Source: Halomonas elongata DSM 2581 (lineage in GTDB: Bacteria; Pseudomonadota; Gammaproteobacteria; Pseudomonadales; Halomonadaceae). From it: a stretch of 64,000 nt of DNA. This document shows, in pieces, positions 26,216-33,689 of the stretch (within the stretch, counting starts at the first letter, position 1; each line of letters starts with the position of its first letter). Where the stretch lies: NCBI RefSeq assembly GCF_000196875.2, contig NC_014532.2, positions 1,550,001-1,614,000 on the forward strand. The letters run 5' to 3'. A model generated the notes under the pieces. That model was not told the origin of the DNA. It ran no database searches and saw nothing but the letters and a program-made list of their open reading frames with translations. Made by a program: the position numbers and the translations under genes.

Positions 26216-26431
26216 TTATATGCCCAGTCCGCTCTCGCGTAGCAACTGATCAATGGACAGCTCCGCGCGCGGATGGCGAGGAGCGTCCTCGAACATCAGC
26301 TCGGTCTCGAGCGCATCGACGCCGTCGCTCACCAGGCGCTCGATCAATTCGGCCTTGGAGAGGCCGGTACGCTCGGCGAGGCGTTCCAGGCGGGTTTCGA
26401 GTCCTTGGGAAAAACGCAGAAAGTGCGGCAT
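26216..26431 (-). CDS. Small ribbon-helix-helix (CopG-like) protein
   Basis: A 71-residue protein whose first 45 residues fit a ribbon-helix-helix DNA-binding fold: beta strand MPHFLRFS, then helices QGLETRLERLAERTG and SKAELIERLVSDGV. The C-terminal tail is acidic. The ATG at 26431 has AGGAG 8 nt upstream. Such proteins are antitoxins or small regulators. No toxin partner is adjacent: upstream lies a GntR gene, downstream a repeat element. Confidence 0.65.
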   Translation of the reverse strand: MPHFLRFSQGLETRLERLAERTGLSKAELIERLVSDGVDALETELMFEDAPRHPRAELSIDQLLRESGLGI

Positions 26432-26511
26432 GGTGCAGTCTCCTGGCGCGATGATGCCCAGTATGCGCCGACTTTGTGACAAGTCGTTGACGGCTATCCG
26501 CACCCACATCT

Positions 26512-27198
26512 CTAAGCCAGCCCGCGGCGCTCCATCACCTCCAGAATGATCGGCACCGGGGTCATCAGGTGATCGCGCATCATCCGACAGGCCGTGTCGG
26601 TATCGCGTGCCAGGATGACCTCGACCAGGGCGGCATGCTCCTGGCGCTTGCGCTCCAGAGCCTCATCGGAGAAGACCGTCTCGCACAGCCACAGATGACG
26701 ATAGCGCTCGACCTGATTGAAGAGACTCTCGCGAACCTGCAACAGGTGCGGCGAGTTGCAGCCAGCGGCGATGGCCGTGTGGAAGGCCTTGTGCCGGGTA
26801 TCCCAGACATCGAGCATTTCGTCGGGGCTGTTCACCTCCATGACCTTGGCCAGGGTGTGCGCCTTGGCGAGGATATCGGCTTCCCAGGCATCGTCGCCGC
26901 GCTGGATGGCGAGTTCGAGCACCAGCCCCTCGAGCTGTGCCCGTGCGTCGTAGAGATCGGCGAGCTCCTCCCGCGACATGGGAGCGACTCGATAGCCGCG
27001 CTGGCTGATGGCCACCACCAGACGTTCGGCGACCAGTTGCGACAATGCCTCGCGCAAGGGGCCGACACCCAGTTCGTAACGTTCCTTGAGTCGACTCATC
27101 AGCAGCTTCTCCCCGGGCTGGAAGACGCCGCGAATGATGTCGTGCTTGAGGCCGCGATAGGCGCCGATACCGAGGTTCTGTTTCGGAGTGCTGTCCAT
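26512..27198 (-). CDS. GntR-family regulator, FadR/FCD subfamily (CsiR-like)
   Basis: A 228-residue repressor with an N-terminal winged helix (residues about 12-75: LKHDIIRGVFQPGEKLLMSR and GPLREALSQLVAERLV) and an all-helical FCD ligand-binding domain (LVLELAIQRGDD, the VWDTRHKAFHTAIAAGCNSP segment with the metal-binding Asp and His, and a later HxxLVE-like segment). It resembles CsiR-type regulators. Its place next to pxpABC suggests control of that operon or of a carboxylate pathway (inference). AGGA lies 5 nt upstream of the ATG. Confidence 0.87.
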   Translation of the reverse strand: MDSTPKQNLGIGAYRGLKHDIIRGVFQPGEKLLMSRLKERYELGVGPLREALSQLVAERLVVAISQRGYRVAPMSREELADLYDARAQLEGLVLELAIQRGDDAWEADILAKAHTLAKVMEVNSPDEMLDVWDTRHKAFHTAIAAGCNSPHLLQVRESLFNQVERYRHLWLCETVFSDEALERKRQEHAALVEVILARDTDTACRMMRDHLMTPVPIILEVMERRGLA

Positions 27199-27290
27199 CG
27201 TCCTGCCGTTTCATGAAGATAGATGGACATGATACGCGAACAAGCTCAGGCGGGAAGGTGGGAGGGAGGAGAGCGTCGCTTGGTGGCTAG

Positions 27291-27398
27291 AAGAGAGAAG
27301 AAGGAAGAGGGAAGAAAAACCCTCTATATCCCAAAGCTTCGTGGAGCAGGGCGGGTTTCCTTCCCTCTTAAAGGCGCGATGCGCCGTTCTTCCTTCTT
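27291..27398. repeat. Purine/pyrimidine stem element A with GGCGC hairpin
   Basis: A purine-only tract (27291-27319, core AAGAAGGAAGAGGGAAG) is followed about 37 nt later by pyrimidine tracts CCTTCCCTCTT and TTCTTCCTTCTT, between which sits a small hairpin GGCGC-gat-GCGCC (27373-27385). The two sides can pair over most of their length. The same right half occurs at 31254-31289. Located between the 3' end of phoD and the GntR gene start; it could act as the phoD transcript end. Confidence 0.6.
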
Positions 27399-27402
27399 GT
27401 CC

Positions 27403-28941
27403 CTAGGCGCTTTCCGGCGCCAGTTCCTGCTTATGCAAGGCGTTGCCGGCAGCGTCCTTCAGGGTGACGGTGAGCATCTCGCTTTCGCCATCGAGGTCCA
27501 CCTGGCCGAAGAACTGGTAGCCGGCGGAGGGTGGCAGGTTGGCCTGGCCGTCGGGCGGGGCCTTCTGAAAGACGACTTCCGGTCCGAAGGTGGCGTCGAG
27601 ATCGTTGGGGCCGAAGGTCCCGGCATGCAGGGGGCCACTGACGAATTCCCAGAAGGGCCGGAAATTCTTGAAGGCAGCGCGTTCCGGTGCGTAATGGTGG
27701 GCGGCGGTGTAGTGCACGTCGGCAGTGAGCCAGACCACGTTGCGAATATCGTTGTCGCGGATGGCCTCGAGCAAGCGCGCGATTTCCTGCTCGCGGCCCA
27801 GCGGCCGGCCCGGATCTCCATTGGCCACCGCCTCGGCATTGTCGCCGTCGGCGACCATCAGCCCCACTGGCATGTCCGAGGCGATGACCTTCCAGGTTGC
27901 AGTGGAGCGCTTCAGGCTGTCGATCAACCAGTCGACCTGCTGGCGGCCGAGCAGGGCCGCGCCATCTTCCTGTCGATTGGCGTCGTTAGGGCCACGGAAG
28001 CTGCGCATGTCGAGCATGAACACCTCGAGGCCCGGACCGTAGGGGAAGCGGCGATGAATCCGTTGTGGCGCCTCGGGCTTCTGACGCAGCGGCATGTACT
28101 CGAGGAAGGCGCGGCGGGCCCGGGCCGAGAGCAGGGACACATTGGTTTCGGTATAGCGTGGATCGTCCAGCACTTCACCGGGATACCAGTTGTTCACCGT
28201 CTCGTGATCGTCCCACTGGGCCAGCATCGGTACTTCGGCATTCAGGCGTTGCACATTGGCATCCAGCAGGTTGTAAGCGTGCTGGCCCCGGTATTCGTCG
28301 AGGGTCTCGGCGACCTTGCTCTTGGCAGGGGTGAGCCGATTGCGCCAGATACTGCCATCCGCCAGCTCGACGCTTTCCTTCAAGGGGCCATCGGCATATA
28401 CGGTGTCGCCGGAGTGAATGAAGAAATCCGGGCGTTGCTGACGCATGGTCTCGTAGGTCGTCATGCCGCCACGAGACTCGTCGATGCCCCAGCCCTGGCC
28501 AGCGGTATCGCCGGACCACACGAAGCGTACGTCGCGCTTTTGTTCCGAAGGCAGGCGTAGCTGTCCCACGACGGGCTCGCTGATCGCACGGTGATCGCCC
28601 AGGGCGGCGAAGCGGACGCGATAGTGCAGGGTATCCATGCCGTCGAGCCCCGCGACGTCCAGCTTGGCGGTGAGATCCTGCACCGGCAGGGCTTCGGGGC
28701 CGCGCAGGCTGCGCGCCCCCTTGAATTCCGGGTTGTCGGCGATTTCCAACAGCATCCGGGATGGGCGGTCGGCGCGGGACCAGATCATGGCGCGATTGGT
28801 CAGCATATCGCCACTCATCACGCCGGACGTGATCATCGGTCGACGCGTCTCGGCCAGCACGATGGCGGGCGCGGCCATCGCGGTGCCAAGCGCAACACCG
28901 CCTTGCATGCCCAGCCCCAACACCTGGCGTCGTGTCAGCAT
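27403..28941 (-). CDS. phoD: PhoD-family alkaline phosphatase/phosphodiesterase, Tat-exported
   Basis: A 512-residue metallophosphatase. The N-terminus has a twin-arginine signal (LTRRQVLGLGMQGGVALG, cleavage near Ala30). PhoD motifs follow in order: VWSGDTAGQGWG (about 141), IHSGDTVYADG (about 175), AQWDDHETVNNW (about 241) and the WLTADVHYTAAHHY segment (about 400) with metal-binding His and Asp. Family enzymes bind Ca and Fe and release phosphate from phosphodiesters and monoesters in the periplasm or outside. GAGGAGA precedes the start by 8 nt. A degenerate Pho-box-like direct repeat lies about 45 nt upstream. Confidence 0.92.
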   Translation of the reverse strand: MLTRRQVLGLGMQGGVALGTAMAAPAIVLAETRRPMITSGVMSGDMLTNRAMIWSRADRPSRMLLEIADNPEFKGARSLRGPEALPVQDLTAKLDVAGLDGMDTLHYRVRFAALGDHRAISEPVVGQLRLPSEQKRDVRFVWSGDTAGQGWGIDESRGGMTTYETMRQQRPDFFIHSGDTVYADGPLKESVELADGSIWRNRLTPAKSKVAETLDEYRGQHAYNLLDANVQRLNAEVPMLAQWDDHETVNNWYPGEVLDDPRYTETNVSLLSARARRAFLEYMPLRQKPEAPQRIHRRFPYGPGLEVFMLDMRSFRGPNDANRQEDGAALLGRQQVDWLIDSLKRSTATWKVIASDMPVGLMVADGDNAEAVANGDPGRPLGREQEIARLLEAIRDNDIRNVVWLTADVHYTAAHHYAPERAAFKNFRPFWEFVSGPLHAGTFGPNDLDATFGPEVVFQKAPPDGQANLPPSAGYQFFGQVDLDGESEMLTVTLKDAAGNALHKQELAPESA

Positions 28942-28985
28942 GTCATCGGTCTCCTCGGAACATTATTGGCATCCGGGAGCCTAGG

Positions 28986-29000
28986 TGACAGTGATGACAG
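28986..29000 (-). promoter_or_regulatory. Pho-box-like direct repeat upstream of phoD
   Basis: On the - strand the sequence reads CTGTCATCACTGTCACC: two CTGTCA units 9 nt apart. The PhoB consensus has CTGTCAT units 11 nt apart, so the spacing is off by two. The position, 45-60 nt upstream of the phoD start, fits a phosphate-starvation promoter. Confidence 0.3.
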
Positions 29001-29035
29001 TTATATCGCTATATGATGAAGCTTGGGTTATCGGC

Positions 29036-29061
29036 GTATTGTCATCATTTGGCGACAATAC
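29036..29061. promoter_or_regulatory. Inverted repeat GTATTGTC/GACAATAC
   Basis: Perfect 8-bp arms separated by 10 nt, between phoD and the capsule operon. There is no T-run, so an operator is more likely than a terminator. The regulator is unknown. Confidence 0.3.
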
Positions 29062-29183
29062 AAAGTTCTTCTTTCTTGTGTTGGAATAAAAATCCTGTAG
29101 GAAAAGGAAGCGAGACTAGCGGTTGAAATAGCGCCCCGGCAGTAGGGGGCGAAAAGGGCAGCCAAGGCCGGAATAGCTGGAAG

Positions 29184-29200
29184 GTTACGTAAAGTTACGT
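29184..29200 (+). promoter_or_regulatory. Direct repeat GTTACGT, OmpR-like spacing
   Basis: GTTACGT occurs twice with a 10-bp period. Response regulators of the OmpR class bind GTTAC-type half-sites one helical turn apart. It lies about 210 nt before the first gene of the capsule operon and could be its activator site (inference). Confidence 0.3.
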
Positions 29201-29367
29201 TCCAGTCGGGCGTTTCCGGATGGAAATCGCACCCATTCGGCTAGCCGCCAACGTTGTAAATCCATAGAATGGCCACCGATCTACGTTTCCTAGCGTAGGC
29301 ATCGGAACCGCAGGAGCGGCCATACAACTCAACTCGCCAGGGCAAGGGAATCGCCCGGAGCAATCCC

Positions 29368-29381
29368 GGGGCGGTAGCGTG
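29368..29381 (+). promoter_or_regulatory. ops/JUMPstart element (RfaH recruitment site)
   Basis: GGGGCGGTAGCGTG matches the 3' end of the JUMPstart sequence, including the whole ops core GGCGGTAGCGTG, at every position. In enterobacteria this element in the leader makes RNA polymerase pause and recruits RfaH, which lets transcription read through long polysaccharide operons. It lies 30 nt before the first gene of a roughly 30-kb + strand locus. The upstream part of the 39-nt JUMPstart consensus is not clearly kept. Confidence 0.7.
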
Positions 29382-29411
29382 CCTCGGCGACTTTTGGAGT
29401 CTTATACCACC

Positions 29412-31175
29412 ATGGCAATGGATGCCTGGCTCAGTACATTCAGCGTAATCGCCGTTCTGGTGGCCCTGGCAGCTACGCGGATCGCGGCGGATGCCATCCT
29501 GATAGCGGCAATGGCGTTTCTCGTGGTCAGCGGCGTGCTCGAGCCCGCCGAGGCTCTGGTCGGTTTTTCCAATACCGGCGTCATGACCATCGCGGCCCTG
29601 TATGTCGTCGCTGCTGCGCTCAAGGAAACCGGTGCGGTGCAGTGGGTGGCGAATGGGCTGCTGGGTCATCCAGATTCGCTCAAGAAGGCGCAACTACGGG
29701 TCATGCTGCCCGCTTCCAGCCTCAGCGCCTTCATGAATAACACCACCGTGGTCGCCATGTTCATTCCGGCACTGCAAGAGTGGTCCCGCAAGCTTCGGCT
29801 TCCTCCTTCCAAACTGCTTCTGCCGTTGAGTTATACCGCCATCCTCGGCGGTACCTGTACGCTGATCGGCACCAGCACCAACCTGGTCGTCGACGGCCTT
29901 CTGCAGAGCGAGAAGGGCGTGGCGCTCGGCATGTTCGAGCTCGCCCAGGTCGGTCTTCCCTTGCTGCTGATTGGCAGTACCTTCTTGATATTGTTCTCCG
30001 ATCGCTTGCTGCCGCGTCGCGAAGGGGTGATCGAGCAGCTCGACATGGCCCGCGAATACAGTGTCGAATTCGTGGTTGCTCAGAATGGTCCTCTGGCTGG
30101 CAAGACCATTTCCGAGGCCGGGCTGCGTAACTTGCAATATGGCTACCTGACCGACATCGAGCGCGATGGTCGCCTGATGACCGCAGTCCCTCCCGAAACC
30201 CAACTCGAGCCCGGCGATGTACTGGTCTTCATCGGTGCTCCTGAGTGTGCCCGCGAGTTACGCCAGGTCCGGGGTGTGACTCCGGCTAATGGCGACATCC
30301 ACAAGCTGGACGTGGCCAATCATCAACGCTGCCTGGTCGAGGCGGTGATCGGGCCGGATTTCACCGGCGTCGGGCACACGGTTCGCGAAGCCAGGGTGCG
30401 TTCGCGCTTCCAGGCCGTGATCCTGTCTATTTCCCGCCAGGGACGTCGCCTGCCCGGCAAGGTGGGGGATATCCGCCTGCAAGTGGGCGACACCCTGTTG
30501 ATGGAAACCGGTCACGACTTCGTCGAGCAATATCGCTATCGGCGTGACTTTCTGTTGGTCAGTGCACTCAACGACTCCACACCACCCAACTTCCACAAGG
30601 CGCCTCTTGCCTTGACGGTGCTGGGGCTGATGGTCGGCGTGGCAGGGGTCGGTCTTCTGTCGATCTTCGAAGCCGCGCTGCTTGCCGGTGGCGGCATGCT
30701 GGTAACCGGTTGCATCACCGTCAGCAAGGCGCGACGTTATATCGATCTTTCCGTGCTGACGGTGATCGCTGCCTCCTTCTCGCTGGGCGCGGCCATGACC
30801 ACCTCCGGCGCCGCCCAGACCATTGCCGGCGCGGTGGTGAGCGACAGCATGTCGCCCTGGTTGGCGCTGGCCGTGATTTATCTGCTGACGACGCTGTTCA
30901 CCGAGATCATCACCAACAATGCGGCGGCGGTGCTGATGTTCCCGATTGCCATGTCAGTGGCCGATCAACTCGGCGTCAGTTACATGCCGTTCGCCATTGC
31001 CATCATGTTTGCCGCCTCGGCCAGCTTCATGACGCCACTGGGCTACCAGACCAACCTCATGGTATATGGACCCGGTGGCTACAGACTGCTCGATTATCTA
31101 CGCCTGGGCGCACCGCTCAGCCTGCTCATCGGGAGCACGGCCGTGGCGCTGATACCGTTGGTGTGGGGTTTTTGA
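29412..31175 (+). CDS. SLC13-family sulfate permease with two RCK_C domains
   Basis: A 587-residue inner-membrane transporter. Hydrophobic segments occupy about residues 5-185 and 390-587; between them lie two TrkA-C/RCK_C domains (about 205-275 and 300-375). Family marks are SAFMNNTTVVAMFIP and the second-half counterpart EIITNNAAAVLMFPI. This is the layout of bacterial anion:sodium symporters often found beside cys genes. I infer sulfate uptake because cysQ, cysD and cysNC follow directly. The ATG at 29412 is preferred; GGAG lies 13 nt upstream, which is long, and the ATG at 29418 is an alternative. First gene after the ops element. Confidence 0.85.
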   Translation: MAMDAWLSTFSVIAVLVALAATRIAADAILIAAMAFLVVSGVLEPAEALVGFSNTGVMTIAALYVVAAALKETGAVQWVANGLLGHPDSLKKAQLRVMLPASSLSAFMNNTTVVAMFIPALQEWSRKLRLPPSKLLLPLSYTAILGGTCTLIGTSTNLVVDGLLQSEKGVALGMFELAQVGLPLLLIGSTFLILFSDRLLPRREGVIEQLDMAREYSVEFVVAQNGPLAGKTISEAGLRNLQYGYLTDIERDGRLMTAVPPETQLEPGDVLVFIGAPECARELRQVRGVTPANGDIHKLDVANHQRCLVEAVIGPDFTGVGHTVREARVRSRFQAVILSISRQGRRLPGKVGDIRLQVGDTLLMETGHDFVEQYRYRRDFLLVSALNDSTPPNFHKAPLALTVLGLMVGVAGVGLLSIFEAALLAGGGMLVTGCITVSKARRYIDLSVLTVIAASFSLGAAMTTSGAAQTIAGAVVSDSMSPWLALAVIYLLTTLFTEIITNNAAAVLMFPIAMSVADQLGVSYMPFAIAIMFAASASFMTPLGYQTNLMVYGPGGYRLLDYLRLGAPLSLLIGSTAVALIPLVWGF

Positions 31176-31289
31176 GAAGTAAGAAATAAGAAGGTAAGAA
31201 GGAAGAGGGAACATAGGCTAATCCGACACTTTGAGCATCAAGGATTTATCCCCCTCTTAAAGGCGCATAGTGCCGTTCTTCCTTCTTCC
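31176..31289. repeat. Purine/pyrimidine stem element B
   Basis: It starts at the SLC13 stop codon with a purine-rich tract (core AAGAAGGAAGAGGGAA). The right half reads CCCTCTTAAAGGCGC, then ATAGTGCC, then GTTCTTCCTTCTT, nearly identical to element A at 27364-27398. Tracts can pair into a long stem with a small GC hairpin on the 3' side. It fills the gap before cysQ. Confidence 0.6.
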
Positions 31290-31317
31290 GTCTAATGTTT
31301 CGAGTAAGGAGACTCTT

Positions 31318-32145
31318 TTGACCGATTTTGTGACGGACGATATGCGCGATCGCTTGCTTGCCGGTGTCGAGGCGGCGGGGCGCGAGGTGCTGGAGATCTA
31401 CAACCGTACCTTTCATGTGGAAACCAAGGAGGATGACAGTCCTCTGACCGAAGCGGACATGGCGTCCCACCATGCGCTGGTGGCCTTGCTTGAATCGGTG
31501 ACGCCCGATGTGCCGGTGTTGTCCGAGGAGTCCGGCGAGATCCCCTATGAAACGCGCCGCACCTGGGAACGTTACTGGTTGATCGATCCGCTGGATGGTA
31601 CCAAGGAGTTCATCAAGAAGAACGGTGAATTCACGCTCAACGTGGCTCTGGTCGAGAATGGCGACCCGGTATTCGGCATCGTTCACGCGCCGGTACTCGA
31701 AACCACCTGGTATGGACAGGTTGGTCAGGGCGCCTGGAAAGTGGAGCAGGGAACGTCGAGCCGCATCGGGGTGCGTGCCTTGCCACGCGAGGGTGGTGAC
31801 ACCTGGAAGGTAGTGGGCAGTCGCTCCCATGGTGCAGAGATGTTCGAAGCCTTTTGTGCTCGGCTACCGCAGCACGAGCGGGTCTCCATGGGCAGCTCGC
31901 TCAAGCTGTGCCTGGTGGCTGAAGGTCAGGCGGATCTCTATCCCCGGTTGGCACCCACCAGCGAGTGGGATACTGCTGCCGCTCAGGCGGTCGTCGTGGC
32001 CGCTGGCGGCGAGGTGCTCGATGCCGAGACCCTTGAGCCCCTGCGTTGCAACCAGCAAGATTCCGTACTCAACCCATTCTTCATCGTTTGCGGTGAGCGC
32101 GATCAACGCTGGACCAATGCACTGAAAGCGAGCCTGAAGGCATAA
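31318..32145 (+). CDS. cysQ: 3'(2'),5'-bisphosphate nucleotidase CysQ
   Basis: A 275-residue Mg-dependent phosphatase of the inositol-monophosphatase superfamily. Motifs are SEESGE (about 80), WLIDPLDGTKEFI (about 98-110) and the C-terminal WDTAAAQAVVVAAGG. It removes PAP, the by-product of PAPS-dependent sulfotransfer, and so fits the four sulfotransferases downstream. The best start is TTG at 31318 with GGAGA 7 nt upstream; the next ATG is at 31342. It is preceded by repeat element B and followed by C. Confidence 0.9.
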   Translation: MTDFVTDDMRDRLLAGVEAAGREVLEIYNRTFHVETKEDDSPLTEADMASHHALVALLESVTPDVPVLSEESGEIPYETRRTWERYWLIDPLDGTKEFIKKNGEFTLNVALVENGDPVFGIVHAPVLETTWYGQVGQGAWKVEQGTSSRIGVRALPREGGDTWKVVGSRSHGAEMFEAFCARLPQHERVSMGSSLKLCLVAEGQADLYPRLAPTSEWDTAAAQAVVVAAGGEVLDAETLEPLRCNQQDSVLNPFFIVCGERDQRWTNALKASLKA

Positions 32146-32222
32146 GGAGGAAGGGTATAGAGGTAAGAAGGGAGCGCCGCTCTTTCTTCTCTACAGCGGC
32201 GACGCCGCGTTCTTCGGCTCTT
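32146..32222. repeat. Purine/pyrimidine stem element C
   Basis: A shorter, diverged relative: purine-rich AGGAGGAAGG and AGGTAAGAAGGGAG on the left, pyrimidine CTCTTTCTTCTCT on the right, followed by the hairpin GCGGC-ga-GCCGC-like segment (about 32196-32208) and GTTCTTC. The architecture (pyrimidine tract, GC hairpin, GTTCTTC) matches elements A and B. It lies between cysQ and cysD. Confidence 0.45.
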
Positions 32223-32260
32223 GATTCAATACCAATTTCCAACCCAATGGAATGATCGAT

Positions 32261-33175
32261 ATGGAAATAACCCCCGAACGTCAGACTCACCTCAAGCAGC
32301 TAGAGGCCGAGTCGATTCACATCATTCGCGAGGTGGCCGCCGAGTTTCGCAACCCGGTGATGCTCTACTCCATCGGCAAGGATTCCTCGGTGATGCTGCA
32401 CCTGGCGCGCAAGGCCTTCTATCCCGGGCCGCCGCCGTTTCCGCTGATGCACGTCAACACCACCTGGAAGTTCAAGGAAATGATCGAGTTCCGTGATCGC
32501 ATGGCTGAAGAGGCCGGCATGGAACTGATCGAGCACATCAATCAGGAAGGTGTCGAGGCGGGTATCAACCCCTTCGATCACGGTAGCTCCAAGTACACCG
32601 ACGTGATGAAGACCCAGTCGCTCAAGATGGCGCTGGACAAGTATCAGTTCGATGCCGCTTTCGGCGGTGCGCGTCGCGACGAGGAAGCCAGCCGCGCCAA
32701 GGAGCGTGTCTTCTCCTTCCGTGACAAGCATCACCGCTGGGATCCCAAGAACCAGCGCCCCGAGCTCTGGAACGTCTACAACTCCAAGGTCGACAAGGGC
32801 GAATCCATTCGGGTCTTTCCGCTCTCCAACTGGACCGAACTGGATATCTGGCAGTACATCTACCTGGAATCCATCCCCATCGTTCCGCTTTACTACTCCG
32901 CCCCGCGCCCGGTAGTGCATCGCGACGGCATCGACATCATGGTCGACGACGACCGCATGCCCCTCGAAGAGGGCGAAGTACCCGAGGAGAAGTGGGTACG
33001 CTTCCGCACTCTTGGCTGCTACCCGCTGACCGGCGCGGTGGAATCCAAAGCCACCACCCTGCCCGAAATCATCCAGGAAATGCTGCTGACGAAGACATCG
33101 GAACGCAGCGGCCGCGCCATTGACCACGACCAGGCCGGCTCCATGGAGAAGAAGAAGCGGGAAGGGTACTTCTAA
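32261..33175 (+). CDS. cysD: Sulfate adenylyltransferase subunit 2 CysD
   Basis: A 304-residue ATP sulfurylase small subunit (ATP + sulfate to APS). The PP-loop is [11 protein letters not shown] at about residues 35-45; other near-invariant parts are [33 protein letters not shown] and the [15 protein letters not shown] segment. The ATG at 32261 has GGAATGA upstream; the ATG at 32252 has none. The stop codon lies in the left arm of a perfect hairpin that opens the S23 element. Confidence 0.95.
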   Translation: MEITPERQTHLKQLEAESIHIIREVAAEFRNPVMLYSIGKDSSVMLHLARKAFYPGPPPFPLMHVNTTWKFKEMIEFRDRMAEEAGMELIEHINQEGVEAGINPFDHGSSKYTDVMKTQSLKMALDKYQFDAAFGGARRDEEASRAKERVFSFRDKHHRWDPKNQRPELWNVYNSKVDKGESIRVFPLSNWTELDIWQYIYLESIPIVPLYYSAPRPVVHRDGIDIMVDDDRMPLEEGEVPEEKWVRFRTLGCYPLTGAVESKATTLPEIIQEMLLTKTSERSGRAIDHDQAGSMEKKKREGYF

Positions 33176-33672
33176 CGCGCCTTCGGCGCGTTAGAAAGTC
33201 GGAAGAAGGAAGTCGGAAGAAAGGAAGTCACCCCATCTGTCTTTAGCCTAGTCTACAGAGACCATGATGGAGATGGGGAAACGAAATGGATTTCGAGCGT
33301 CTGAATGTCTGGAAACGGTCGGCACGTTTATCTGCTGACCTGTACCGTCAATTTGCTGACTCTCGTGATTTCGGCTTCAAGGATCAGATCACACGATCCG
33401 GCCTGTCTGTGCCCAGCAATATTGCTGAGGGGATGACGAGGCCTTCCGCCAATGACCGTATCAAGTTTCTTTATATTGCCAAGGGCTCATGTGCCGAACT
33501 CAGAACACAGATCTATATCGGCATGGAAATTGGCTACATCGAACGTGAGAAGGGGTATCTCTGGGTAGCTGAGACCAAGGAAATCGCTGCCATGCTGACT
33601 GGACTGATTCGCAAACAGTCTGACTTCAGCGCAGATTAATGAGGTTTTCTTCCCTCTTCCCTCTTCTCCCTT
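33173..33672 (+). mobile_element. IVS-like element D carrying an S23/four-helix-bundle gene
   Basis: A hairpin with perfect 9-bp arms TAACGCGCC and GGCGCGTTA (33173-33193) is followed by a purine tract (33194-33228, GGAAGAAGG and GGAAGAAAGGAAG). After the four-helix-bundle gene comes a pyrimidine tract (33645-33672, TTTTCTTCCC and CTTCCCTCTTCTCCC). The two tracts can pair imperfectly, enclosing the gene in one stem, as 23S rRNA intervening sequences do. The tracts are related to elements A-C. It sits between cysD and cysNC. Mobility is inferred; no target duplication was identified. Confidence 0.45.
33286..33639 (+). CDS. Four-helix-bundle protein (S23 / 23S rRNA intervening-sequence family)
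   Basis: A 117-residue protein with the family pattern: [20 protein letters not shown] at the N-terminus, [21 protein letters not shown] in the centre, then [21 protein letters not shown] and a final helix. Homologues are encoded in intervening sequences of 23S rRNA genes (for example in Leptospira) and include the Avd accessory proteins of diversity-generating retroelements. No reverse transcriptase or variable repeat is near, so the DGR role does not apply. GGGGA precedes the ATG. It interrupts the cysD-cysNC pair and is flanked by complementary purine and pyrimidine tracts. Biochemical function is unknown. Confidence 0.88.
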   Translation: MDFERLNVWKRSARLSADLYRQFADSRDFGFKDQITRSGLSVPSNIAEGMTRPSANDRIKFLYIAKGSCAELRTQIYIGMEIGYIEREKGYLWVAETKEIAAMLTGLIRKQSDFSAD

Positions 33673-33689
33673 ATTTCTCGGGATGCGTT

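Larger units (their letters stand above)
28942..29411. other. 470-bp regulatory region between phoD and the sulfated-capsule operon
   Basis: No gene is visible. The left part serves phoD (leftward), the right part the long rightward operon. It holds a Pho-box-like pair (28986-29000), an 8-bp inverted repeat (29036-29061), a direct repeat GTTACGT (29184-29200), a short hairpin CTACG/CGTAG near 29281-29298, and an ops element (29368-29381). I could not place a convincing -35/-10 pair for the rightward operon. Confidence 0.6.

Noticed and set aside
33286-33639. A diversity-generating retroelement accessory gene (avd)
   Set aside because: No reverse transcriptase, template repeat or variable repeat is nearby; the protein is better described as an S23-type four-helix bundle.
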